Shown here: positions 41,416 to 50,172 of the stretch, piece by piece
How positions within the stretch are numbered: the stretch's first letter is position 1
Layout of the letters: the number at the start of each line of letters is the position of its first letter
Assembly (NCBI RefSeq): GCF_010093345.1
Contig: NZ_PDWT01000006.1
Coordinates: forward strand, 62,001 to 126,000
Direction of reading: 5' to 3'
Length of the DNA: 64,000 bases
Origin: Pseudoxanthomonas yeongjuensis
GTDB lineage: Bacteria > Pseudomonadota > Gammaproteobacteria > Xanthomonadales > Xanthomonadaceae
Notes under the pieces: generated by a model
Told to the model about the DNA's origin: nothing
The model's database searches: none
What the model saw: the letters and a program-made list of their open reading frames with translations, nothing else
Program-made: the position numbers and the translations under genes

Positions 41416-42827
41416 GCTGCGAGTGCCTGCGACTGCAGATCGCGGCGGTGGTGGGCCAGCCAGGGCAACACGATGGCCAGGAGATAGAACTTGGAGGCGT
41501 GGTACTTGTTGTCCAGCCGCTGGCGATTCCGGTCGAGCCAGGGCACGGCACCGGGCAGCAGGTCATGCGCCTGTTGGGCGTAATCGCGCACGCTTTCGAA
41601 ACGTTGGGCGGCCAGGCCGCACAGATCGAAGCGGAAGCTTCCTTTTTTCCGCACATAGGGAAGCTCGTCGAAACGCGAGGCGATGTGCCTGCGTATCAGC
41701 ATCTTGTTGAGATGCGTGACCGGGTCCACTTTCTGGTCTCGCGGTACTTCGTGATAGATCCATTCGCGCAGCGTGCGGTCGCAAAACGGATACGCCGCGT
41801 GCACCGACAACGCACTGGCGGTGTACAGCCCCTTGGCGAAAGCGCCGGCCGAACCGGCGATGGACATCGACATGTCGCGCTTTTCCCACGGACTCGTGGC
41901 CGACGCGATCTCGTCGTTGAACAGGGTCAGGCGTGCCCGCGATTCCCGCGCGATGGGCCGGCCGAACAAGCCATCGACTTCGTCGTCGCTGAAACGGGAG
42001 CCGGGGAAGACGCGTTCTATGGCGTTCATCTGCAAGGTGCCGAGCATGAAGCAAAGCTGGAAACTGCGGTCGACCAGCGGCAGCTCGGCAATGCCGCTCG
42101 GCAGCCGCAGATCGCGGGCGAACCCGGCGAGTATCCTTTGTCGCCGATCCACCGGTGTGCCGAAATAGCTGTCCGCGCCCAGCCCGTCGATGACCCCATC
42201 GCCACCGCGCTCGCCGATCTCGGTTGCCAGGTCCATGTAGGAAAGCAGGGCGAAATCCGCGGTCAGCAAAGGCAGCCGCGGCACGGCCGCCAGGTAGCGG
42301 TCGTAGGCGCGCCCGGGATCGCATACCAGCGTTTCATGCCTGAGCCCCAGGGTCCGGGCGACATGGGCCGCCGATTCGACTTCGTTTTCTTCGCGGCCGC
42401 CCAGGTAGGTGATGCAGGTGGTGTCGGGCCGGGCATCGGCGCAAGCGATGGACAGCGTGGTCGAATCCTTGCCGCCGCTCTGCAGCAGCCATGGCGCACG
42501 CATGCCTTCGCAGGAGCGGAGCACCGCATCGCAGAGCAGGCGATGGTAGGCCGCCACCCAGTCCTGGTCCGCGCTGGCGTCTACCGGAATCTCGCCTGCG
42601 TTGCGGAACCTGAAATGGAATTTCGGTGCGACATGCATGTCGTGCTGCGGACAGAATCCGAACGTCACCAGCTTGACGCCTTCGAAGATCGAGTGCGGCG
42701 GATAGACGAACGCATTGCGCAGGATGTCGGCCACGGAAACCAGGTCGATGCGATCGCGCTGCGCATGGCCTTCCGCCAGGGCGGAGAAATCCGGCTTGCC
42801 GAAGTAAGGGGACATGGTGATCTGCAT
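41412..42827 (-). CDS. Asparagine-synthetase-like amidotransferase lacking the glutaminase domain
   Basis: 471 residues from ATG 42827, 13 bp after the Wzc stop. The synthetase PP-loop is S117-GGKDS122 ('WLLQSGGKDSTTLS'), with 'YLGGREENEVESAAHVARTLGLRHE' and 'ADFALLSYMDLATEIGERGGDGVIDGLGADSYFG' following as in AsnB C-terminal domains. The normal N-terminal Cys2 glutaminase half is missing; residues 1-90 are different. Relatives in O-antigen and capsule loci amidate sugar uronic acids using ammonia or a partner glutaminase. It is co-transcribed after Wzc and coupled to a beta-helix gene. The inferred role is amidation or similar ATP-dependent modification of the exopolysaccharide precursor. 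Confidence 0.78.
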   Translation of the reverse strand: MQITMSPYFGKPDFSALAEGHAQRDRIDLVSVADILRNAFVYPPHSIFEGVKLVTFGFCPQHDMHVAPKFHFRFRNAGEIPVDASADQDWVAAYHRLLCDAVLRSCEGMRAPWLLQSGGKDSTTLSIACADARPDTTCITYLGGREENEVESAAHVARTLGLRHETLVCDPGRAYDRYLAAVPRLPLLTADFALLSYMDLATEIGERGGDGVIDGLGADSYFGTPVDRRQRILAGFARDLRLPSGIAELPLVDRSFQLCFMLGTLQMNAIERVFPGSRFSDDEVDGLFGRPIARESRARLTLFNDEIASATSPWEKRDMSMSIAGSAGAFAKGLYTASALSVHAAYPFCDRTLREWIYHEVPRDQKVDPVTHLNKMLIRRHIASRFDELPYVRKKGSFRFDLCGLAAQRFESVRDYAQQAHDLLPGAVPWLDRNRQRLDNKYHASKFYLLAIVLPWLAHHRRDLQSQALAA

Positions 42828-42840
42828 GCATGCGTACCCG

Positions 42841-45093
42841 TCAGGACCTGGGGCCGTTGGCCGGTATGTACTCGTAATACGTGTACGCGTACTGGCCGCG
42901 ACCGCGCTTCTGCACGCCATTGAAGATCGCACCCTTGACCTCCACTCCGTTCTGCTCGAGCCGTTGCTTGGCCAGCGCGATCTCGCGCTGCTGGTTCAGG
43001 CCCCACCTCACCACTATCAAGCTGGTGCCGACGTGATGGCCGATCACCGCCGCATCGGTGACGGCTAGGATCGGCGGCGTATCGATGACGACGATGTCGT
43101 AACGATCCGCCAATTTCCGCAACAGCTCGCTGAAGTTCTCGTGCATGAGCAGCTCGGACGGGTTGGGGGGTACCGCCCCACGCGAAATGAACGACAGGTT
43201 GTCGGCCCCGGAGACCTTGCGGATCGCCTCATCGAGTTCGATCTGGCCGGTGATCAGTTCCGACAGACCACCTTCCCATCTGACCCCGACGGCGTTGTGC
43301 AGGGTGCCGCGGCGCATGTCGGCATCGACCAGGATGACGCGCTGATCCGCCTGGGCCATGGCCACGGCCAGGTTGGCGCAGACGAAAGTCTTGCCCACTC
43401 CAGGGCTGGGCGCGGTGATCATCAGCAGGTTGTTCCTGGTCTTCAGCCGCGCGAAATGCAGGCTGGTGCGCAAGGTGCGCAGCGCCTCCATCGCCAGATC
43501 GGTGGGCGCTTTCAGGGCCAGCAGGCGCTGGCGCCCGTCGCGGCCGAAACGCCGGCCCGGATGCAGGGTCAGCGCGCGGCCCTTTTCGCTGTAGGGGATC
43601 GAGGCGTACACCGGCAGGCCCAGCAATTCGATATCCATCGGATCCTCGACGCCGCGCTTGAAAATTTGCCGCAGCAGCACGAACGCGATCATCAGTATCG
43701 CTCCCAGTGCGGTGCCGCCGACCAGTACGGGAATGGGTTTCGGCCATGCCGGATCGTCCAGGTTCACTGCTGCCGGATCGATCACCCGCGCATTGCCGAC
43801 CGCGCTGGCGCGGGCGATATTGAGTTGCTGCGCCTGGTCGAGCAGGTTGGCGTAAGTCTGGTTGGTCACCTCGACGTCGCGATTCAGGCGGAACAGCCCC
43901 TGCTGGGTATCGGGCAATTTCTGGATGCGTCCCTGCAACGCCGCCTTCTCGCGCTGGAACTGGCCGATCTGCGCCTGCAGCGCGCGATAGACCGGATGCT
44001 CCGGGGTGAAGCGGGCGTTGCTGTCGGTCATCTGGATGCGCAATTGCTGGATGCCCGAGTCCAGCGCGATGGTCTGGTCGAGCAGCGCCCTGTTCTGTAC
44101 GTCCACGTCCAGCGTCTGCGTGCGGCTTTGGAACGAGTTGAGCGCGGCCTGCGCCTTGGCCAGTTCGCGGCGCACGTTCGGCAGTTGCTCGGTGACGAAT
44201 TCGAGCCGTTTGGCCGCCTCGGCCGAGGTCCGCGCGACGTTCTGGCGCACATAGGAGCCGGTGATCTCGTCCAGCACCTGCCTGGCCCGGACCGGATCGG
44301 CATCGGCGTAGGTCAGCGCGATGACGCCCGAGTTCCGGCCCTGCTCGGAAACGCTGATATTGCGCTTCAGGGTCTCGATCAAGGTCGTGGGATCGAGCCG
44401 TTTGAGTTCGAAGCGCGCGCCTGGATTGGCTTGCAGGCTTTTCACTTCCAGCTTGATGCCGTTCGCATCGACGACCCGCCCCACGCTTCCCTCGACCAGC
44501 AATCTGCCTTCGCTGTCCGACACCTTGTAGCGACCAGCGTCGCCGGCGACGAGCATCAGCGGCACACCGACCAGGTTGGCCGGCACGTCCAGTCGCGCGA
44601 CATCGATCCGTTCCCCTCCCCAGCCGTAGTGATCGAGGCCGAACCATGGAGCCGCCAGCTCGCCAGGCCGGGCGAGCTGGAATCCGCGCGCCACGATACC
44701 GCCGATCAGCGGAATCCGGGAAGGAGCGGCTTCGATGTACAGGTCGAGGTTGTTCAACGCTTCGCCAAGCACCCGGCGCGAAGTCAGCAACTGGACTTCG
44801 GTCGAGGCCGGCGAACTCATCGGCGCAGGAGCCTGCGCGGCCGTGTTCGCATTCAACCCCGGCACGGTCGGCATCCTGTTCTCCACCTGCACCACTGCGT
44901 TGGCCTCGTACTTCGGCGTGACCAGGAGTACGTAGATCGCGCTGACGAGCAGGAAAAGCGCGGTGCCGAACAGGATCAACCGCTTGTTTTCGGCGAGAGT
45001 GCCCACCATCGTCGGCAGATCGATGTCCTCATCGCGCAGCGTGGCCGGCGCCTGGCCGTGCGTTTCCGTTCTGTTCGTGAGATGTGTTGCCAT
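42841..45093 (-). CDS. wzc: Wzc-type polysaccharide co-polymerase and tyrosine autokinase
   Basis: 750 residues from ATG 45093 (GGTGAAG upstream). The Wzz domain has TM1 'LILFGTALFLLVSAIYVLLV', a long periplasmic coiled-coil part (about 220-430) and TM2 'PVLVGGTALGAILMIAFVLL'. The C-terminal BY-kinase has Walker A 'APSPGVGKTF' (about 561), Walker A' 'ILVDADMRRG', Walker B 'IVVIDTPP' and a C-terminal tyrosine cluster 'QYAYTYYEY', the autophosphorylation site. It controls chain length and export together with the Wza-like lipoprotein, and would be dephosphorylated by the Wzb-like phosphatase at 47930-48385. It is the second gene of the WecA-fusion operon. Confidence 0.9.
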   Translation of the reverse strand: MATHLTNRTETHGQAPATLRDEDIDLPTMVGTLAENKRLILFGTALFLLVSAIYVLLVTPKYEANAVVQVENRMPTVPGLNANTAAQAPAPMSSPASTEVQLLTSRRVLGEALNNLDLYIEAAPSRIPLIGGIVARGFQLARPGELAAPWFGLDHYGWGGERIDVARLDVPANLVGVPLMLVAGDAGRYKVSDSEGRLLVEGSVGRVVDANGIKLEVKSLQANPGARFELKRLDPTTLIETLKRNISVSEQGRNSGVIALTYADADPVRARQVLDEITGSYVRQNVARTSAEAAKRLEFVTEQLPNVRRELAKAQAALNSFQSRTQTLDVDVQNRALLDQTIALDSGIQQLRIQMTDSNARFTPEHPVYRALQAQIGQFQREKAALQGRIQKLPDTQQGLFRLNRDVEVTNQTYANLLDQAQQLNIARASAVGNARVIDPAAVNLDDPAWPKPIPVLVGGTALGAILMIAFVLLRQIFKRGVEDPMDIELLGLPVYASIPYSEKGRALTLHPGRRFGRDGRQRLLALKAPTDLAMEALRTLRTSLHFARLKTRNNLLMITAPSPGVGKTFVCANLAVAMAQADQRVILVDADMRRGTLHNAVGVRWEGGLSELITGQIELDEAIRKVSGADNLSFISRGAVPPNPSELLMHENFSELLRKLADRYDIVVIDTPPILAVTDAAVIGHHVGTSLIVVRWGLNQQREIALAKQRLEQNGVEVKGAIFNGVQKRGRGQYAYTYYEYIPANGPRS

Positions 45094-45229
45094 GTTCTTC
45101 ACCCGTCAGATAAAAGGGATAACCGCGGCTTCGTATCGCTTTCGGCAGCGATGCCGCGCGGCGCTTCTCCATGCAGTACACGTCCATGCGGTGCTTGCGA
45201 ACAAGTCGTTGTGTTGCGCTTGCAGCCAG

Positions 45230-47647
45230 TCATAACGCCCCCCGCACGCCTTGCATGCCGGCGTCCACAGGCAGGTCCACGCCCGGCGCTCGATCGGCGG
45301 GCGCCATGGGCGGCGCGGAGCACAGGTTCGCCAGCGCTTCGAGCATCGGCCGATAGCTGTCGCTTCCGGCAGGTTGGCTGGAGGCCTGGCGCATGGCGTC
45401 GTATGCCCTGCTTCCATTCAGCAGGGAAGAGATCCGGGCAACGATCTCAAGCCGGCCCGAGCCTGCTTTCACGACATTCGGATTCGCGGCGGTGTCCGCG
45501 TCCGATATATCGCTGCCCTGGAGGAGCAGCACCGGCTTTCCCAATGCGGCCGCTTCGACCCGGATGTCCTCGTCGGCGAGGATCAGGTAAGCCATGTCCA
45601 GCAGATAGACCCAGGCCAGGTAGTCCATGGCCCCGATCGGATGCACGTTCTGGTACTCCTCCGACGCGTTCCTGGATCCGCCCGTCGGTGTCCGTGCCGG
45701 ATCCGCGGGATAGACGATGTCCATTTCCGGATGCTGGACCGCGATGTCCCGCAATGCGCATGCAGCCGTTTCGGAAGCGGCGACCCCGGGCCCGCGCGTC
45801 GCAAGCAGCAGCAACGGACTACCCGGGCGCAGGAAGGAGAATCGCTGCGCCAACCGTCGCTTGAGCACCGAATCCTGCTGCAGGCGTTCCAGTGCCGCAT
45901 GCAAGGTGTCCACGGAGGTGTTCCCGGTCACCAGTATGCGTTCGATCGGGACGCCTTCGATCGTCCCGTCCCTGTCCGCGTCCCCTCTCGACATCATATG
46001 CAGTGAAGCGAGCGCACGGACGATCTTGCGATTGGCGTCGTCCTGCAAGCTTGAAGCCGGATCCACGGCCTGCGAGTACGTGCCTATGCATACCACCGGA
46101 ATATCCTGGTGATAGGCCGCCAGCATCGTCGCCAGCGTCGTGGATCCGTTTTCCGGCACCAGCACCACATCCGGCCGAACCTCATCGAGCACGCGCCTCA
46201 TTTGTCCCAGCGAAGCCTGTGTGATCGCGGAAGGATCCTCGCCCGCTACCGGGGTATCGAGCACCATGTCGGGCCTTATGTCGAACAGATGCAGGACCTG
46301 TTCCGCTTCATAGTCGGGCACGGCGGCGATGCACACGGTCGAGTCGAAGCGATGGTCGTGCGAGATCTGCTGGGCAATGGGCGCGATCTTGATGGCATCC
46401 GGGGACGCTGCCAGCATGCACAGCGCCCTCACCGGCGTGGACGACTGCATTCCAGGCGGGAAGGAGCTTGAGGATCCCGTGGTCCCGCGCTCGTCTCCGC
46501 CTTCCGGACCTCTCGGCGCTCCCTCCCGATCCTCCCATTTCCGGCTTGCGATGAAACCGGCCACTTCCGCGACCGGCATCGGATCTTCTGCCCCGGGCGA
46601 ATTCAGGGGAAGCAAGTTGCGCAACTTCGCGAGCAGCCGCGGCAGCCACAGCACATAAGCGACCAGGGTTCCAAGGAAAGCCACTGCGCTCAACACATCG
46701 TGCACGCCGCGCAATGCATAGCCCAGCAGCGCCAGCATGCCGCAGGCGCCGACCATGGCAAGCAGGGTCGCGTGCGGCGAGCAGCCGGCATCGATCAGCA
46801 GGTGATGCAGATGCTGGCGATCCGACTTGAATGGCGAGCGTCCCAGGCGGAAGCGTCGGTACATCACCGCCAACGTGTCCATGACCGGCAGCGCCACGCA
46901 CCACAATACGTCCACGGGCGCCAGCCGTCCGACCCTCTGGTCGCTTAGGAAGATCAGGCTCCACGCCAGCAGGAAACCGATCAATTTGCTGCCGGCATCG
47001 CCCATGAATATCTTGCGTCCATCGGGCCATCCCAGATTGACGAATATGTAGGGAACCAGCGCGGCAAACAGGAGTTGCAGCAACAACAGGGCACCGGGCG
47101 CCGGCAAGCCCGCGCCCGCGAAGAGGAGGATCGCGGCGATGCTGGTCATGGCCACGGCGGCCGCCAGTCCGTCTATGCCGTCGAGCATGTTGAAGGCATT
47201 CACCAGTCCGATGATCGCGATGATCGTGACCGGGATTCCGAGCAGGCCTAGCCGCAGCTCATGGGTGCCGGACAACTGCGCCAGGAAGTCGATGTGCACG
47301 CCGGACGTGGCGATTATCCATCCCACGATGCAGGCCTCGATCATCAGCCGCGTACGCACGCTCAAGTGGGCGACATCGTCCACGACTCCGACCGCCACGA
47401 TCAGCACGCTGCCGGCCATCAGGTTCATCACGAAACTGTCCACGTAGCCGAGATAGCTCAGCCCCACCAGCGTTCCCAGGAAGAAGCACAGCCCCCCGAT
47501 CAGGGGAATGCGGCCGCGATGGCGCTTGCGCTCGTCCGGCTTGTCCACCAAGCCCAGCCGGCGCGCCACGGGCCGCATCGAAAAAATGGCGAAAAGAGTG
47601 ACTGCCAGCGCGATCGCGCTGGCTGCAACAAGTTTTGGGTCATCCAT
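45230..47647 (-). CDS. Fusion: WecA-type glycan lipid-carrier phosphotransferase + degenerate WecB-like domain
   Basis: 805 residues. Residues 1 to about 345 are a polytopic MraY/WecA-family transferase ('VDKPDERKRHRGRIPLIGG', 'VDDVAHLSVRTRLMIE', 'NAFNMLDGIDGLAA', 'GRKIFMGDAGSKLIGF', 'DRQHLHHLLIDAG'), which starts lipid-linked repeat units by moving sugar-1-phosphate to undecaprenyl phosphate. A linker (about 360-405, Gly/Ser/Glu-rich) leads to a 400-residue UDP-GlcNAc 2-epimerase-like domain ('RALCMLAASPDAIKIAPIAQQI', 'DEVRPDVVLVPENGSTTLA', 'ILVTGNTSVDTLHAAL'). There the usual His-Arg-x-Glu-Asn motif reads 'LLLATRGPGVAASE', so catalysis is doubtful. ATG 47647 has GAGG upstream. First gene of the operon with wzc and the amidotransferase-like gene. 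Confidence 0.85.
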   Translation of the reverse strand: MDDPKLVAASAIALAVTLFAIFSMRPVARRLGLVDKPDERKRHRGRIPLIGGLCFFLGTLVGLSYLGYVDSFVMNLMAGSVLIVAVGVVDDVAHLSVRTRLMIEACIVGWIIATSGVHIDFLAQLSGTHELRLGLLGIPVTIIAIIGLVNAFNMLDGIDGLAAAVAMTSIAAILLFAGAGLPAPGALLLLQLLFAALVPYIFVNLGWPDGRKIFMGDAGSKLIGFLLAWSLIFLSDQRVGRLAPVDVLWCVALPVMDTLAVMYRRFRLGRSPFKSDRQHLHHLLIDAGCSPHATLLAMVGACGMLALLGYALRGVHDVLSAVAFLGTLVAYVLWLPRLLAKLRNLLPLNSPGAEDPMPVAEVAGFIASRKWEDREGAPRGPEGGDERGTTGSSSSFPPGMQSSTPVRALCMLAASPDAIKIAPIAQQISHDHRFDSTVCIAAVPDYEAEQVLHLFDIRPDMVLDTPVAGEDPSAITQASLGQMRRVLDEVRPDVVLVPENGSTTLATMLAAYHQDIPVVCIGTYSQAVDPASSLQDDANRKIVRALASLHMMSRGDADRDGTIEGVPIERILVTGNTSVDTLHAALERLQQDSVLKRRLAQRFSFLRPGSPLLLLATRGPGVAASETAACALRDIAVQHPEMDIVYPADPARTPTGGSRNASEEYQNVHPIGAMDYLAWVYLLDMAYLILADEDIRVEAAALGKPVLLLQGSDISDADTAANPNVVKAGSGRLEIVARISSLLNGSRAYDAMRQASSQPAGSDSYRPMLEALANLCSAPPMAPADRAPGVDLPVDAGMQGVRGAL

Positions 47648-47929
47648 TTGCCTTGCCTCGTATCAATGGCCTCTGTTGCCTGGATCGGTTCGTGCGAGCC
47701 AGGCAACAACACGCTTCCACCGGCGGATGACCTGCGCATGCAATTGATCGACGATCCTGATGGATGACTCCCATCGATCGCCTCCTCAACGTTTGGTCCG
47801 CAGAGAATCTAGCGATGCGCTCCTGACCATGGAGTGAAAAGCAGGCGTATTTTTTCTTTCAGTTCACGATTGAAAATCGGACTTCATGTTCATGAAAGTA
47901 ACGAGCCGATGAAACATCGCGTGGAATTT

Positions 47930-48385
47930 CTATAAGTGCGAACTCCAACGCATCAGCGCTGTTTCTATCGATTGGTAAGCGCGCTCGAAGGCGGGTCGCT
48001 GGCGGCCATAGGGGTCCGGGATTTCGGCATCCCCCTGCCATTTCCCCAGCAGGAATGACTTGTCGCGCACAGAAGGCGACAACGCATGCAGCGCGGCCAG
48101 ATGCCGCTTTTCCATTGCAAGCACCAGATCGGCAGCGTCGATGATGGCTGGGTTGATCTGATGGGCGACATGCAGGCGCCCCGTCAAACCATGCGCGGAA
48201 AGCACCGATTCGGCAAGAGGGTCGATGGGACTTCCTTCCATGGCCAACAGCCCTGCGGACCCGACAGCAATAGCTCTTCCATGGAGTTGATGGCGTAAGA
48301 CGATCTCGGCCATCGGGCTGCGGCAGATGTTGCCTGCGCATACGATTAGCACATGGGTTGGCACGTACGTATCCACCTCGATCAT
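47930..48385 (-). CDS. wzb: Low-molecular-weight protein-tyrosine phosphatase (Wzb-like)
   Basis: 151 residues from ATG 48385; the frame extends further upstream but without family sequence. The P-loop is 'VCAGNICRSPMAE' (C-x4-C-R-S), and the general-acid aspartate is in 'EIPDPYGRQRPAFERAY'. In exopolysaccharide systems this enzyme dephosphorylates the Wzc tyrosine tail. It lies upstream of the WecA-fusion gene with a 282-bp gap that holds no gene, so it may share or have its own promoter. The 265 bp before it contain nothing that I can support. Confidence 0.88.
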   Translation of the reverse strand: MIEVDTYVPTHVLIVCAGNICRSPMAEIVLRHQLHGRAIAVGSAGLLAMEGSPIDPLAESVLSAHGLTGRLHVAHQINPAIIDAADLVLAMEKRHLAALHALSPSVRDKSFLLGKWQGDAEIPDPYGRQRPAFERAYQSIETALMRWSSHL

Positions 48386-48650
48386 GCTTGGAGTCAGTCC
48401 GCTTGGCGACCGTCCCGGTGGAAAGCAGAAGCCGGAAGCAGGCGGGCTGCGGAGCGATGAAGCCGCTTCAGGCAGCCGGGCGCCCAGGATTGGCTGCCGC
48501 TGCCCGGACATTCTTTCCGGCGGTCGCGTTACCGTGCCGGACTGGAGCGCGCCGCGGCCGGCGCATGTCGTTACCCGGCGCAGTAGCGACCCACGATGCG
48601 CATCACCCGTCAACGACCTCCAGGCCATCGCGCAGGGCGGATCCCCACGT

Positions 48651-49070
48651 TCAGGGAATGAACGTCTGTTCGGGGTCGTCGAAGGACTTGAACTCCAGGG
48701 CGTTTCCCGATGGATCGAACAGGAACATCGTCACGTGCTGCCCGGGTTTGCCCTTCAACCGCAGGTGCGGCTCCTCGTGGAACGAGAGGTCGGCGGCTTT
48801 CAGGCGCTTGGCCAGCGCCTCCCACGACTCACGGTCGAGATTCATGCCGAAGTGCGGAACCGGGACCGCCTCGCCGTCGAAGCGCCCGCTCTGCAGCGGC
48901 GCGTCGTCGTCAGAGATGTGGGCGACCAGGTGATGGCCGAAGAAATCGAAGTCCTGGTACGACACGTCACTCCTGCCCTGGGGGCAACCGATCGTGTCGC
49001 CGTAAAAGCGCCGCGCCTCGTCGAGGTCGCGCACCGGGAAAGCGAGATGGAACTGTGCGGCCTTGTTCAT
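48651..49070 (-). CDS. VOC-family (glyoxalase/dioxygenase superfamily) protein
   Basis: 139 residues with the two-module VOC fold: 'FHLAFPVRDLDEARRFYGDTIG', 'DFDFFGHHLVAHISD', 'PHFGMNLDRESWEALAKRL', 'KPGQHVTMFLFDPSGNALEFKSF'. Metal ligands are probably His8, His in 'VPHFGM' and the Glu in 'NALEF'. The sequence is closest in feel to glyoxalase/bleomycin-resistance/extradiol dioxygenase-like proteins of unknown substrate. The ATG at 49070 lies 10 bp after the stop of the diiron-protein gene, inside a 14-bp tandem duplication, so the two genes are likely one operon. Confidence 0.85.
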   Translation of the reverse strand: MNKAAQFHLAFPVRDLDEARRFYGDTIGCPQGRSDVSYQDFDFFGHHLVAHISDDDAPLQSGRFDGEAVPVPHFGMNLDRESWEALAKRLKAADLSFHEEPHLRLKGKPGQHVTMFLFDPSGNALEFKSFDDPEQTFIP

Positions 49071-49094
49071 GTCGTCTTGCTCATGTCGTCTTGC
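49067..49094. repeat. 14-bp tandem duplication at a stop/start junction
   Basis: TCATGTCGTCTTGC is repeated twice in a row across the end of the diiron-protein gene and the start of the VOC gene. On the minus strand each copy reads GCAAGACGACATGA, so the duplication created both the stop context of one gene and the start context of the next. Confidence 0.8.
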
Positions 49095-49872
49095 TCATGA
49101 CGTGCCTCCCGGGCGGGACGCACGCATCGAAGATGTTCTGCCAGAACAGGTTCCACGCCGTGATGCTGCGTTCGTAGCCCTCGGCCAGGTCCGGCAGCGC
49201 ACCGGGATCCTGGCGGATGTAGTCGTCGATGGCCTGGCGCGTCAGCTCGCCATGGACGATGTCCTGCTCTCCGGTATGGATCGTCCAGAACTCCCAGTCG
49301 ATGCGGTTCGCGTGTTCGCGCATGTACGGATGGGTGCGCAGATGCTCGAACATGACCGACAGGTAGGTCTGGCACAGGCATTCGCCGCCCATCCCGCGCA
49401 GGCCCACGCCAAAGGCCGGGGCGCGATGGCGCAGCTCCTCGGTCAACCCGCCCAGGATGGCTCGGTTGGCGGGCAAGCCACGTTCCAGTCGCTCCGGCTC
49501 CACGCCGATGCTCGCCAAAAAGCGGTCGTAGATCTCTGGATGCGCCTTGGCCGCGTCGCCTTCGCCGAGCTCCTCGGCGAGAATCTCGCTCAACAGGCTA
49601 CGCAAGCCGCCGAAAGGAAGTTTTGCCAACAACAAGGCGAGGTCGCTGATGTAGTCGATCGTGAAGAATCGATACTGCGTACAGAATTGCCGCAGCGCAT
49701 CGACGGGCAGCCGCGACAGCGCCTTCATCTTCTGCTCCGCCAATGCCTCGGTCGCTTCCTTGGCCTTGTCGGCGCGCTGCCAGAACGTTTTCCTGTCCCA
49801 CGCACCGGAACGCGTCGCCATGGCTGGAACGAAAGGTGTTGCCGGCGCGTTTTGGTTCTTCTGCAATGACAT
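49081..49872 (-). CDS. Haem-oxygenase-like diiron (iron-containing redox) protein
   Basis: 263 residues from ATG 49872, all helical. 'SEILAEELGEGDAAKAHPEIYDRFLASIGV' with E-x6-H/E spacing, 'CQTYLSVMFEHLRTHPY' and 'EFWTIHTGEQDIVHGELTRQAI' are typical of the iron-containing redox enzyme family with a haem-oxygenase/PqqC/CADD-like fold, in which Glu and His residues bind two irons. Substrates in the family vary (fatty acids, amino acids, nitro-group formation). The partner is a VOC protein in the same unit; together they could form a small oxidative module. Substrate unknown. Confidence 0.8.
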   Translation of the reverse strand: MSLQKNQNAPATPFVPAMATRSGAWDRKTFWQRADKAKEATEALAEQKMKALSRLPVDALRQFCTQYRFFTIDYISDLALLLAKLPFGGLRSLLSEILAEELGEGDAAKAHPEIYDRFLASIGVEPERLERGLPANRAILGGLTEELRHRAPAFGVGLRGMGGECLCQTYLSVMFEHLRTHPYMREHANRIDWEFWTIHTGEQDIVHGELTRQAIDDYIRQDPGALPDLAEGYERSITAWNLFWQNIFDACVPPGRHVMSKTT

Positions 49873-50172
49873 GCGTTCAACCTGGTGGAAATTCCGCGAT
49901 GTGAATGACCACGATGCGAAGTGGATGGATGGCCGGACGAAATTCCGACGGGAGCATACTCTGCGACCTTGCACGGACGCTTCACTTCATGCTCACGGTC
50001 GTGAACCGGATCGATGTAACGTGAATTTTCTTATCCTCATTTCCGTGTTTCGCACAGATCGCCCTTGAAGGCAGCCGCATTCATCTTCCGCAAGATTGCG
50101 CCGGTTCATTTTTCATTCTGGAATGACGCGGAATCGCGCACTATTCGCATGTTTGGCAAGGCTGAGAGGGAT

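Noticed and set aside
43141-45864. A 900-codon plus-strand frame across the Wzc gene
   Set aside because: It is antisense to wzc and part of the WecA fusion, both with clear motifs; its translation is Arg/Gln-rich without domains.
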